This document shows, one piece after another, positions 36,557 through 48,800 of a DNA stretch of 64,000 bases. How positions within the stretch are numbered: position 1 is the first letter of the stretch; each line of letters begins with the position of its first letter. Location: the NCBI RefSeq assembly GCF_036373705.1, contig NC_089854.1, positions 23,414,339-23,478,338 on the forward strand. Direction: 5' to 3'. The position numbers were made by a program, and so were the translations under genes. The notes under the pieces are model-generated. The model had not been told where the DNA came from. It ran no database searches and worked only from the letters and a program-made list of their open reading frames with translations. The stretch comes from Amia ocellicauda. Lineage: Eukaryota; Chordata; Actinopteri; Amiiformes; Amiidae.

Positions 36557-38758
36557 ATGGGGTGGTACCTGGAAGGAAGACGTTTTCCATTCTTCTGGAT
36601 GAAGAGGAGTGCAAGTCAGAGTGATGAGACAAGTCTTCTGATACCAAAGGTAAAAATAAACTGTATTTATGATTATAATTATTTTTGTATCTGCCAACAA
36701 CAATATGTGATTTCAATGTCCACTGTGAAAACACAGCAAAGGCATAAGAGGAGCTACTGTACTTAGACAAACCAGTAATATATGAAAATAATATTTATTT
36801 GTTGAGTATTTTACTCTAGTTTTCTTTAGTTACAGAGAAAATCTCAGTGGAAGAAACCAAAATGTCTGTTGCCTGTAATAGTCAGGTGTTAAACTGGGGA
36901 CCTGGAGGCCATTACATTTGCTTCTGAAATGAAGGGTGACTCTTTAAAGCTTTTCAGGGTTGTTCCTTCCATGTGTTTCACTGGATTTCTCCTTTTCTTG
37001 AAGGGTAACAGGTATAAGGAGTTGTTAGCACCGATTGCATACGCAGACTCTGGAGACAGGTATTATTATTTTTTTTTTATTTCTTGGCAGACGCCCTTAT
37101 CCAGGGCGACTTACAACATAAATGCAAAAATACAGAGAAGTACAAGGCATCAATCATTACAAATTCAACTTAGCTAAAACATAGCAATTCAAAATAATAC
37201 ATTTTACAAATTCCAATTTACAATTTACACAAAGGTATGAAGTATCCCCTAAAGAGACGAAGATACAGCAAGAGCAACCAAATCCCCCTGGATTTGATAG
37301 ACATGGAGGAAATACAGCTGTCACCTCACTGCTGTCCAGGCTGATGGGGAGAATGCGACCCAGGAAAGAAGTGTTCTGGAAGAGGACAGCACCGAAGGCA
37401 GAATTGGATCACCGCTTTGGACCACGGCAGGAGTGGAAACCCAAGAGCATGGCCAACTGCTGTCTGAAATACCTGCTGTTTTTTAGCAATCTTACCTTCA
37501 CTGTACTGGGTTTGTTGACACTGGCCATCGGGCTGTGGGGCCTGGTGGACAAGGAGTCTTTTGCCCAGGAGAAAATTGGGCACATCGGCTCTGACCCCAT
37601 GTTGCTCTTCATGACCCTAGGGCTCATCCTCTCAGTGCTGTGCCTCTCGGGCTGTGTCGGCGCCCTTCGGGAGAACCAGTGCCTACTCAAGGTCTTCTCT
37701 GTGGGAGTGTTGGTCCTATTGACCCTGCAGATACTGTCTGCCATCGTGGCATACTCTCTCCGGGATCAGATTGAGGGATACCTGCGTGACGGCATGATTA
37801 TTGCCTTGAGACGCTACCAGGATGACTTGGATCTGCGCTTCATCATGGATGAAATCCAGACTGGCCTGCGGTGCTGCGGGGCGGACAGCTATCGTGACTG
37901 GGAGCTCAACGTGTGAGTGATTTCACCGCCACTGCATTCCATACAACTGGAAACATTCAGCAATGAATAGCAGGCTGCAGCTTACACAGAATATGAAAGG
38001 AACATGAGTTAGGAAATGCAATATGTTTTTAGCTTCCCCTCTCAAGTGTTAATGTTAGTTCTTTGTAGTTTTATAAAGATTGTAAAATGTAGGTGCTCAC
38101 TGTTACAGGTGAAAAACAGCCTCAGAAGAAATAGTATAATACTGTAAAATATAATAAAATACATCGGTAAACCTATTAGCCATTAAATTAGATACACCAT
38201 AACAGCATGGGTAGCTAACATTGCAACACTGTCTGGTTTAGATTCTACTTTAACCAGCAGAATTTAATGGATTTTACTTAACTGGTGGAAATTACTATTT
38301 TACCGCTGGTCATTTAACCATTGTTAACTTGTTAAGATATAAACCTGCAGGTCCGTTGCTCTCAAAGGCCCAGTGTTACAGTTATGCAGTAGGTCACAGT
38401 GCCCAATTGAGAATGATTTTGATGTCCCTCACTTCACAGTTACTTTAACTGCACCGCTCCCGGTATCCAGGCGTGTGGCGTGCCCCCCTCCTGCTGTGTC
38501 AACCCCCTGGAAAACGGCACGGTGTGGAACTCGCAGTGCGGACTGGGGGCCCAGCGGCTGGACGAGTTCTCGGCCCAGAGCGAAGTCTACCTGGGCGGGT
38601 GCTTGGGTGGCATCTCACGCTGGATTGGGCAACATACGGGCACTGTGGGTGCAGTGGGCATTGTGCTCCTGGGTGTTCAAGTCGTGAGCCTGTTCATTAC
38701 CACCCACATGGTGGACAACATTCAGCAGAGCAAAGCATACTGGCAGGGTGACATGTGA
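36557..38758 (+). CDS. tspan10: TSPAN10 (oculospanin), TspanC8 tetraspanin
   Basis: Four exons (36557-36649, 37004-37059, 37340-37912, 38440-38758) join in phase to 346 residues. Four membrane helices are visible: FFSNLTFTVLGLLTLAIGLW (TM1), LLFMTLGLILSVLCLSGCVG (TM2), FSVGVLVLLTLQILSAIVAY (TM3) and AVGIVLLGVQVVSLFITT (TM4). The large loop has CCG, NC, AC, SCC, QC and GC, eight cysteines in all, the TspanC8 signature. That subgroup escorts ADAM10 to the cell surface. TSPAN10 is expressed in RPE/melanocytes in mammals. The basic N-terminus contains SDETSLLIPK, like the short acidic/dileucine tails of relatives. ATG 36599 is an alternative start. Exon 2 (18 codons) is the least certain. The NPLOC4-TSPAN10-PDE6G order matches human. 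Confidence 0.93.
37061..37238 (+). repeat. Dispersed fish repeat (SINE-like tail) in TSPAN10 intron 2
   Basis: The core GGCAGACGCCCTTATCCAGG, then GCGACTTACAAC, is a widespread repeat core in ray-finned fish genomes. A T-rich tract precedes it and an A-rich tail follows. It begins within a few bases of the exon 2 donor at 37060-37061. The family name is not assigned. Confidence 0.7.
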
Positions 38759-38809
38759 TTGCTCTCTAGCAGTCACTTACACAGTACTAAGAAAGGCAAT
38801 GTTCTATTT

Positions 38810-38815
38810 ATTAAA
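38810..38815 (+). terminator. tspan10: Possible TSPAN10 poly(A) signal
   Basis: ATTAAA lies 52 bp after the stop codon, with some T/GT content downstream. A stronger AATAAA occurs near 39570, so a longer 3'UTR is also possible. Confidence 0.35.
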
Positions 38816-41800
38816 ACACTTCAAGGTTTGTGAACACAAATAATATGTCATGGAAAGATATTTTATTGAAAACTCATCTTGCAATATAGAATCAGAAGGT
38901 GTTGGGACTCAGAAACCTGATTATACAGCCCAGCATTTAAAATAACACCAAAGAATCAAACTTAATCTGAGGGCTTTCTTCCTCACAGACACAATCAGAG
39001 CTGATTTCATGGAGCCAGATTAGTACTTGTCTTCGACTCAATGTAAGTTTAGGTAGGGTAGTCCAGGACTGGTGTCAGTCCTCGTCTGTGAAACCAACTG
39101 GCACCCATCATGGAAAGCTTAGTATTGTTTTAAATACGTACTCCAGCCAGTAGAGGGAGAGTCTTGACTATTCCACACATGAAGAATACCAGTTTAACTA
39201 GCTAAACCTAGCTGTTGTGGTGCAGTGCTAGATAGTATCCTAGAAACACATTGCAGAAATATCATTAAATGTTTAATAGGTTATAAATAGCAAACTCTTT
39301 TGAACAAGTAATAAGAAATAGCTCTTCATTGGGATATGTTGTGGGTTTGATAAGATTAAAACAGGGAAGTAAGGATCAGTAAGGGTCATCAGTTTTCAGG
39401 CACTGCAGATAAAACGAAAGGTTGAGGACTAGACTATATCAGTTTCTTCTGTGTAGTACACATTCATGTAAAAGAGTAATTCAATTATCTTTGGCAAGTT
39501 GTATTTTGTAAAGAATATAATCACAATGTGTTTTATGTATACTAAAATTACTTTCTAAAGAACACTGAAATAAACACACAGAAAATGAAGCAAGTTTAAT
39601 TTTTCCCTCTTTTTTTCAAGCTTTATTTTCACTGGGTCCTGTAGAGAGGACATTAGTTCACTTTGGTTTCTGATGACATGGGACCACTGCCTTTGCTGAA
39701 TCAAGGTCTGCATTGCCAGATCATTCTGACGTTTACCCACAATGCACTGATTTAAAGGTGTGCCTCTATTGTCAGCGGCAGCACACAAAACACACTGGAT
39801 GCCAAACCAAACTAATCTCATTTTGGTATTCAGTGGCCTGAACCCACACATGAGAATAGGAGAAAATAAAAGAAAAAAGGACAGATAAAGATTGAAAGGT
39901 TGGAGAGAAAATGTGCCCAAAAATACATTCAGTATTTCAGTACAAACTCATATGAAGAAAAGAAGCAAGCAGGGAAGCAAGTAGTGCAAAAAGGTGCCAT
40001 CACTTTGCATAATTATTTTTTTATATCTCCTTATAATTCAAGCTGTATATCACAAATTCAGCTTAAGCTCAACAGAAGGTGATATATGGGTGATGCAGGA
40101 ATATTTAGCTTTTCTTGAATTGGAAAAGGGCAAAATATAATTATGTAAAGGGATGGTGCAAAGTAAAGACAGATGTATTTAATGAAACAATATGTCATAA
40201 TAAAATAAAAAAAGCACAGAAAAATGAAGAATCTAACATGGAAAAAGAGAAAGATAATGAAAGAGACACCCTACAATACAATACAACACAATGTTAAATG
40301 AAATGTACAGGAAAGAATGACCATGCAATGGTAAAAGGAATGAGATGCAAATAAGCATGCAAGAAAACAAAGGCATGCAACACAATGATAACATGCACAT
40401 GACAGTGAAATGAGATGAATGAAAATGCAAGCTTGAACACATAGTAACATGCAAGATAACCGTGCAATAAAAAGGAAGCCTGCCACATGAGAAAAAAAAC
40501 AACACTTAAAATGAGCATGCAATGACAATAAGCTACAGAGCTACTCAATAGCTTGTGTAAACATGCAGACAACAGGAAAACAAGTCATGACGATGGGGCT
40601 ACAGATGAATTCACAATGGAACAGAAAAGTATGTCAAAAAGAAAGGGTTGAAAACACTGAAACAGAGAGAAAATTATGAACACCGGGTTGACAAGGACTG
40701 TGCTTCTAATATAATAGCATGGAAAAGAAATGTAAACAGGTGAGCTCAAGAAAAAGAAACACAAAACAAATGCAACAAAGATGAACTCAGCTTTATCAGC
40801 ATCAGAAAATGTGAAACAAGACACGCTGCTTAACAGGCAAAAGCTACTCAGCCACTGAGTGACCTTGATAAAGACAGGTTTCATCAGGTTGTGTTACAGT
40901 ACCAGGCTGGAGTGTTTACAAGCACCTGGTTGAAGCATGTCTGTCCACCTCTGTGTGTCTGGGAACACATTGCATTTTCACAAACAAGGATGTAAACATG
41001 GAGGTGCCCCATGTCACTTAGGGCACAATTTATTTAATAGAAATAAAAGATCACAAGAAAGACTATAGAAGCTTGGTAAATGCTGCTGTGACTGCCGCAC
41101 ATAGAGAAAGAAAGCATTTATCCCTGAGTGTATGTTTTTTTCTGTATTTTATAATAAAAATCAATAAACGAAGAGATAATAAAAATAATAATACATTGAT
41201 ACAAAAGACAGAAGTAAGAAATTGAAACAGAAAAAATTAATAGAAGATACAAGGAGGAGGAGAAAGAGAAGGGTTCAGTTTGAGTTTTCCGGGTGAAGAA
41301 ATGGAACCCAGCACGGGGGTGTCTGCAGTGACTGAAGTGAAAGTTATGCTCTGCGATGGTCAGCAAATGTCCCAGATCTTAGTCCCACCTCTACAGGTCC
41401 CAGATATTTTTTTTTTTCTAGCTTGGGTGGGTTTTCAAGATGTTGGTGAAAACACTCGGCTCATGAAACAAATGCAAGATGTTTCATGGGTTTGTCTGCT
41501 TGTATTCTCACATGAGGCTGCGTCGCTTGCGTAAGTTTCACGTTTTGTTCCAAGAGATAAGAAGGGTGAAGAGAAGAGAAGAGATAAGATAAAAAGGGTG
41601 AAGAAGAGACGAGAAGAGAAGAGATAAGAAGGGTGAAGAGAAGAGAAGAGAAAGTTTAGGGCAGAGAGGATAGACTAAGATATGGATGTTGGCTGCTAGG
41701 CTGTACAAAAACAAGAGAAGTAGGCAGAAGTAGACTGCAGGTGACAGATGCCATTTATGTACAGAGATGCTAAGAGAATACTAGACTTGAGCAGAAATAA

Positions 41801-42027
41801 AGATTAATTCTGGCAGAAAAAAAAAGGCAGAAACAATATAGGAAAGAGAGTTCTTAGAATAGAAATATATATTTTTTTGTAAGAAATGTTCTGTTTTCAA
41901 TTTTTTTGCTCTTTTTTTTATAGTTTTGTAGAATATATGTTTCTGTCCAGAAAGGACTAGGTGGGGTGTTGAACAGGGAAGAGGTGAGGAGTGAAATGTA
42001 CAGAGGATTGTGGGCCAGCTGGAGGTC
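38816..42027. other. Convergent intergenic region between TSPAN10 and PDE6G
   Basis: No gene is supported. The plus strand is strikingly A-rich from about 39.85 to 41.7 kb. Within it are an ATGCAA-motif cluster (about 40320-40570) and a purine minisatellite (41553-41653). The part next to 42028 is presumably PDE6G 3'UTR; a minus-strand AATAAA is at 41028-41033. The minus-strand ORFs at 40.2-40.9 kb are a by-product of the base skew. Confidence 0.55.
41553..41653. repeat. Purine-rich minisatellite
   Basis: About three copies of a 28-40-bp unit containing GAGATAAGA(A/T), AAGGGTGAAGA and GAAGAGAA, all purine on the plus strand apart from T. Confidence 0.8.
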
Positions 42028-42794
42028 TCAGATGATGCCATACTGTGCCAGTTCATGGAGCTCCAGGTGACTGAAGGCCTCCCAGGGGCAGATGACAGTG
42101 ATGTCTGCAAAGCAAAGCAACAGCTGTCAGCACAACTAACAACACTTTCTGAAGACTAGGGACTAAATCAAAATGTACCCACAAAATTACACCTCTGTAC
42201 CCTATTGTGTTTTATTTATAAATGGCAAAAAGTGGCTTCTGACAATAAATTTGATCATGATAGGTTGCATGTTTGTTATTTGCAATCTGTGGGTAGGTCA
42301 AAGTTTTGATCTGGGCTACGCATAGGCTATCTGAAAAGCATAGGCCAGTGCAGGCTGAACTTGTCTACCGTGGGTGTGTTTCTATGAGTCAAAGTTTGCT
42401 GTACAATGGCATGAATTTGGTCACATCACACTGAATCAGCCGAAAGAAACTCACCTGTGCCCAAACCTTCCATTCCAGGAATGTCATCTCCGAATCTATA
42501 AAAGGAAAAGGAAATATGGTTCTCAAACTTCCACATTCCACATGACAGAAATATTGTGTGTGTGCCCTGCATTCTAACCTTTCCTATGATTCCACCAAAG
42601 CCTAAGGAATATTGCCAAAGAATGAGCTGGACAGATGGTGATGCTTACCCCTGAACACCTTTCTTTGGGGGCTTGCTTTTGAATTGGCGGGTCTGCCTCT
42701 GCTTGAACTTGGGGGGTCCCTTGCGGGGTGTGGCTGGTCCACCAGTCACTCGGGTGGCTGACTTGACCTCGGACTTGGGGGGCTCCAGGTTCAT
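42028..42794 (-). CDS. pde6g: PDE6G, rod cGMP phosphodiesterase inhibitory gamma subunit
   Basis: Three coding exons (42649-42794, 42455-42495, 42028-42104) give 87 residues, exactly the family length. The N-terminus [20 protein letters not shown], the central Pro/Lys/Arg-rich region ([20 protein letters not shown]) and the C-terminal helix HELAQYGII are nearly unchanged from mammals. The central part binds PDE6 GAF domains and transducin-alpha, and the last residues plug the catalytic pocket. The protein sits on disk membranes of rod outer segments and is relieved by transducin-GTP in phototransduction. A 5'UTR acceptor is likely near 42941 and the first non-coding exon near 45633-45725. It lies beside TSPAN10, as in human. 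Confidence 0.98.
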
Positions 42795-42949
42795 TGTGGG
42801 GGCCGACGGTGGCTTTGCGGATGATGAGAGGGTGCGTTGAGGATGCCGTGCGCTTGCCGGCGTGGGTTTTGTTACGGTGGTGCCGAGTCACGTTCCTTGG
42901 ATGTTATGGAGAGTTGCTGGTGTTTTTAAGTTGCTGGAACTGCAGAGAG

Positions 42950-45632
42950 GAGATGGAAGGGGGTGGGGGACACAGAGTGAGTCGATGTTCTCATCTCGTC
43001 TCACAATCAAGGTCCTCTTGGTTTCACTTGAGGTGACCCAGTGCACCACAAACATCACACTGAGCTCGGTAGAGACACGTTATTCCTGTTTTGAGGAGTA
43101 CCGAGCAGGATTAAAAATATATCAATAAGAAGAAATCCCAAGGAGGATTTTCTTTTGCAGTGTGATTGGCTGTGGCTTTTCCAAGGTGCCATGTATGACT
43201 GCGGTGGCGATGACCCACTTTATTTAATCCCCTCCAACAACCTTGCTCGATTTAATTAGCATCCCTCTGCTGTGCTATTGAGTGGGGATCAGTCGTAATC
43301 CCATTAGAACAAGGACACTGTGGAATATGCTGAACATACAGAAAAGATTTTAAAATCCTTCTAAAACTTGTAAACATATGCCCTCCATATTGATACACAG
43401 CGCACCAGAGTCAGAAAACAAACCTGCAAAACCTTATCTTTGAATATGTTGGTGAATGTATTATATGTTTTCTGTGTATCATTAGTAATAAAAAGATACT
43501 ACAAACTAATTGATCATTTAGAAAAATAGATTTAGATTATCATCATCATTACTAGTGTTAGTAATAGCAGTACTGGCACATTTATTGATTGGTAATGCTT
43601 TTATGAAATTACTTTTAAGTTTGTTAATTGTTGTTTTAGTATCTTTTGTGCACAAATAACTGTGGTGCTACACTTGACAACTGAAGCTGGTTGATCATAG
43701 ATATTGGGAGTTTTACTGCCATTCTGCAAGACATAACACAGTCCTTTAAGCATATGTAGGAAGTTTAGTATTTCATAACCTTCAATTGAGATTTTGCTTT
43801 AACCTGTTGATTTAATGCAACCTGATCACAAAAAAACTGCAAAAAACAACAACAGCTGGAAAAGTGTGGACTTATGCTTTGCTTCACCTGGACCCCATTT
43901 GAAGCTTTTAACAGTACAATGCAACATTTCAGGTAATTCACTGAAAACAACTGCCCATTAATTTCAGTCCAAAGCATCATTGCCTAACAGAAGACAAAAT
44001 AAACGTCTTGAAAACAAACATCCTGAACAATATCATGTTCAACAATTGCAGACATTCGTGACTGAGGAAGATATAAGAAACCAGAAAAGATGTACGTTAA
44101 ACAGTGATTATAAGTCAGTGGATTTAAGAGTAAAATGAATGACTATAAATCTTGTTAAGACCAGCTTTCTGGTTACGCTTACCTCAGATGCAGGTTAGAT
44201 TTAGTTTCTGTCTCCCCCTCCTCTATGGCTCAGAGAGCTAGAGTCTCCCAGTTTGAATAAATGCTGCAGGCGAGATGTGCTGATGTGACAGAGCCACCTC
44301 TCTAAATCAGCTTAAGCCTCGTACCTGCTCCTCCTTCACAGCTGTGTGCCGACGGTAATCCAAACAGCACAGTATTTGAGAATTAAGTGTGCATCACTGC
44401 ACTAACCTCAGGAGATATTAACCCCTATCTGCAGGGTCCGTCTGACTCAAATCTGCTGACATGGAAACATGTTGTCCCCACATATGATCCTTGAACATTA
44501 TGGATTTCTGTGCCATTATGTCTTAGGTGACCACTTCCATTTAGTTCATATTGTTCCATCTCTATCCACTTATTAAGTTATCTATTTCCTTGCATATTCA
44601 CTACGTTTAAATGACAGTCAAGAACTTCACAAATTGTCCAGAAAAATACCAGAAGATAATGCATCAGGAAAGCAACCAGATCGTTCCCTGATTTTTTCTA
44701 GTATCCTCTTATGTCATCTAGAGTCTACTTACAACCCATGTAATTTTATACAAGGGATTTGAATGGATTATGTCATTCAATTATTATCATTGTTTTGTAC
44801 AAGACAGAAACATCCACAAAACCTGCTCTAACAATTGTATCCGCTTAATGGAACATCAACATTATCATTTAATACATTGTTATTATGTATTATTACAGTG
44901 TCCTGACAGATGCACAAGTCACAGTGTAACTTTCCTGTAACCCTTTCTCAATACTAAACTTACTACATATTTCTTTTAACTGGAAAATGGACACCTTGTG
45001 CCAAGAAGAGTTCATGGTTTCCTTCATAATGTGCTTGAGAAATAATGTTACAGACCTACAGCCATTGAAACATCAGAAGCATAAGGTACATAGCAAGGAA
45101 CATACATTCAGTTTAATAAACTTCCAAAAGAAGAGGAAACACATCAGTATCTCCATTTAATTTAACCTAAGACAGTCTAACAGACTCCCTATACTTCAAT
45201 TTCCTGCACATTTCCCTGACATCAGTATCCCCATCTCTCTGTGGGACACTTCTCAGCAGTGTCACACACACTGACAGTGGTAACTTGCAGAACAACTATA
45301 GATTCAACAGGAGATCTTAAATATGATCTAATTCAATACGGTTCAATAGTTTAATAGTGACTATGTTAATATTAATTCTCACTGATCACCCAAAATTTGT
45401 TCAAGGAAGAAAGACACAAAGCAGTAAGTAAAACGACTGCTTATAGTCCTTTCTATATACTCAATCTGCAATGAATAATTAAAAAATCAGAGCAGTATGA
45501 AAAAACTAAATCCAAACTATTTATGCCTTGTATTCAAATATTTAAGATACCAAAAGTACAACACAGTTCCTTTCTGAAACCAACTGCCTCCTCTCTCTCA
45601 GCACCATCGTGCCCCCGTGTCTCCTCACTTAC
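42950..45632 (-). other. pde6g: PDE6G first intron
   Basis: No coding sequence. It lies between the ATG-containing exon and the non-coding first exon. It contains a cluster of CRX/homeobox-type motifs at 43223-43307 and a TAATCC at 44356-44361. A second donor-like site (CTGAG|GTAAGC, about 44182) could mark an alternative untranslated exon. Confidence 0.5.
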
Positions 45633-45810
45633 CGGTTATGTGGCGGTGACCATTTGCCAGACAAAGGCGAGAGCGTACCACGGCTCTCTCTGGCCGAGGC
45701 TTGTCTCTCTAAGCCAGGGTTGCTCTGAGTGTGGAGCCCAGCCTGGGTGCCTCTTATACCCGCTGCCACAGAGGGGATTAGGGCAAGAAGCCGTCAGTGC
45801 TGATCCACTG
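45633..45810 (-). promoter_or_regulatory. pde6g: PDE6G photoreceptor promoter and first non-coding exon
   Basis: Reading on the minus strand there is a MAF/NRL half-site (TCAGCA, 45798-45803), a CRX site CTAATCCC (45774-45781) and a TATA box TATAAG (45753-45758). About 25-30 bp further a transcription start near 45725 is expected. The transcript then runs to a good donor, CATAACCG|GTAAGTGAGG, at 45632. NRL, CRX and TATA in this order is the usual makeup of rod gene promoters. No other gene nearby fits this start. Confidence 0.6.
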
Positions 45811-45829
45811 TCATCACTACTGATAACAA

Positions 45830-48800
45830 CAATAGGGAACAGTTGGAGGGGTGGGGGGTGGAAGTAGGGGGGGTTGGGTTGAAGGACACCATCCAGGGAT
45901 TTAGTGTGGGGCTGAAAGCAAGGAACTCAGTCATGAATGGAAAGATTCAATCATGATTACATCAAATCAATATCACTTGAATATGGACAATATGTTTTCA
46001 AATGTGTGGATATAACATCAGTTGTTCAAAGAGAAAACCTAGATATTGCAAATGCGCATTATCTTATACTAAAGACTATGACAGGAAAAATAGTAATTTG
46101 GAAAATGTAATTTCAATGAATACTTGGTTGGTACTGTGAAGGAAGTATTATTATAATTGTTTTTCCCTCTATAAATCAGATTACCAATTTAAACAAAGGA
46201 TGTCACCTTTTGAGAAAACACTGCTTTAAACTATTCTTTCTATGAAATCATACATGTCTATAGTTTATCCAGGAACAATTGGTTAAAGTCACAATGTTCT
46301 GGTTGAAGTCGTGAAAAATGACAATAACATGGAAATCAAAAACCATGAGATGAGTTCTGATCTGTTTGAAGCATAATAAGTCAGTTCACGAACAGAGAAT
46401 GAGTCTTTTTCATCTTAGTTACTTTTTGTAAAGATGGATGATATTCTTTTTTCAGAACAATCCATCTCAAGGGATAACAATGTAATATCTAAATGAATGT
46501 TATAAATGTATAGAAAAGTGGCTAAGTAAAGGCAAAAGTAGCATTTTACTGGTCCCTTGAAGTCAGTATAAACATTTTGGATTTCCAATTGGCTGCAAGA
46601 ACATTTACCAATATTATGAACAGGTGTGGTAGATACTGTCAGCGTTGTTATGTAATAAAGAGTCTTCTATAGTGTCACATCAGGAGTGCTTTTTTATTGT
46701 CCTAATAATAATGAACTAGAATCTGTATAAGTCAGCAATCTTGAAGATTTAATTAATTAGACCTTCCAGGTAATCCTTTTCAGGCATAGTAAGTAAACCT
46801 CCATTCAACCAACGGATTACACTCTGTAATATTCTTATCTCAAGGCTGTACTAAAAACAAGTGCCATACCCTAATCAGAAAAATAATTAGTCCTGAGGTA
46901 TATAATCTATTTTTTTTTTTTATTAGTCAGGGACAGGCAATTACTTTTTCAGAGACTCTGACCCGGATTATTGTGCCTCATTGAACACTCAAGTCATCTG
47001 TCAATGGGTACAAAATTAACCCCTGGGGGACCACGAAACAGCTGATGACATAAAATTGATAGTGTAAGGATTAAAATGTAGAAATTAAGCAAAATGTTTG
47101 GCACCAGTAGCATTGCTTGACTAAAAGGCAAGCAAAGAAATGTCATCAACATCAACATGAAAATCTTATGGGGTTTTACATGAATTTCAGGGCTGTGAGA
47201 CTGCAATGAGGTGCATGAAATGTATTAAGTACTAAAATACATTAATCCTATACAGAGATGTTTTCTGTGAATGCATGTACAAATGCCTATTATTAATTCA
47301 ATGGGTCTGTAATTGTAATTCCAGAATGAATGATAGTATGACCACACACATATAATAAGGCAACATGTACCAGAGCCCCAGGAACATTATAATAAATTAG
47401 CTTCCTCGTGCTTTGCTACAGCTACAGAACTGTCTTTATATGATCTTCAGTTGCTGCTCTGCTTTGATGGACTCCCTTCAGCCTTGAAAAGGAGTTATAT
47501 TGTTTACATAGGTATCGTATTAAAGGCGTGCATGGATGGACGTTTAATGTACAAATTAGACCACTTAACTGGTCTTTAACACATTATCTATCATACCTGA
47601 GTATTGATCATACTCGCCAGGGCTAAATAAATAAAAATGGCATGAGGATTTTGGGTACATTTACAGGATATGTCAGTGTGTGGAGATCACTTGTGTTTCA
47701 CTTGAAAACTGGCTTGGTGCTTGTTTGTGGGTGTGGACTTTGTCAAGGACAACACAGATGCAACAGTTAGACTGCAGTAAATCTGAGTTCTGTCCCAAAG
47801 TTACTGTTAATATTACTGGCGTTGAATATGCAGTCAGTGAATTAATATTCTATTTGAAAAGTTAAAGACCCTTCTTCATGTTGCAAATCATGTATCTGAA
47901 GGTGCAGGAGTCACATGTTATGTAAGCTTATTTTCCAGCCAATCACAAATTCCCACCACCACACAATACAGAAAGACCTTACCTTTAATTCCAGTAGGAC
48001 AGATCAGATAATGTCAGACTGGTATAATGCAAAGGACACCTAATCACTGTTGATATCATGACGCAGGCTTTAATTTTCCATGCTGACTCACCACACTTCA
48101 TGTCAGGGTTACTGTCAAGGGAAAGCATATTCTTGAAAGGAGCATTTCACAGCGTCTCCTTTTGTCTGGTTCTCCGAGTTACATTCACGTGGCAATTAAA
48201 GTCTCACCTTTTTTTGTTTATGGGCATTTTACTCATTAAGGAAATAAGATTGATTGATAGTAACAGGAAAAACATTGATTTTCCTTTACAGCAAGAGGAT
48301 CTTCCTCACAGTGAGTATTGAATTATAGCTTCCTCTGCTTTAAAGTAAACAGTATTAAAAAGTGTCCCGAATTCCCACCCCCTTTTCAAAGACTTTACTT
48401 CTTAAAAAAACACTGACAATATTATGATCTCTTAATACCCGATTCTCTGTGATATGTGGCTAAAAGATGTAAACCTTACAGAAAAAAGTTTTCCTTGAGA
48501 GCAAAAACCCTTTTAACTTGAATCAAAATGTGGAAACGTAATGCAACACGTCTAAATTAAGTGATGGAGGAGAGATATCATGAGTTATCTTTCTTCTGTA
48601 TAGATAGTTTAATAGGATTATAGGATTGACATTATTCTGAAGGCTATAATTAATACTGAACAGACATCCAATGAACAGCTTTGTGACAGATGCTCTTCAG
48701 AATCACTGCACAATGGACAAAGGCACAAAATGATTATAAAATATGCCTGATAATCCATCAATTATTTCTTGACCTTATTTCTGGTTGCTAGACAAAAAAA

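Noticed and set aside
44182-44290. Alternative PDE6G first exon
   Set aside because: Only a donor-like CTGAG|GTAAGC and scattered TAATCC/TGCTGA words; no TATA box. The site at 45633-45810 is better supported, so this is only mentioned.
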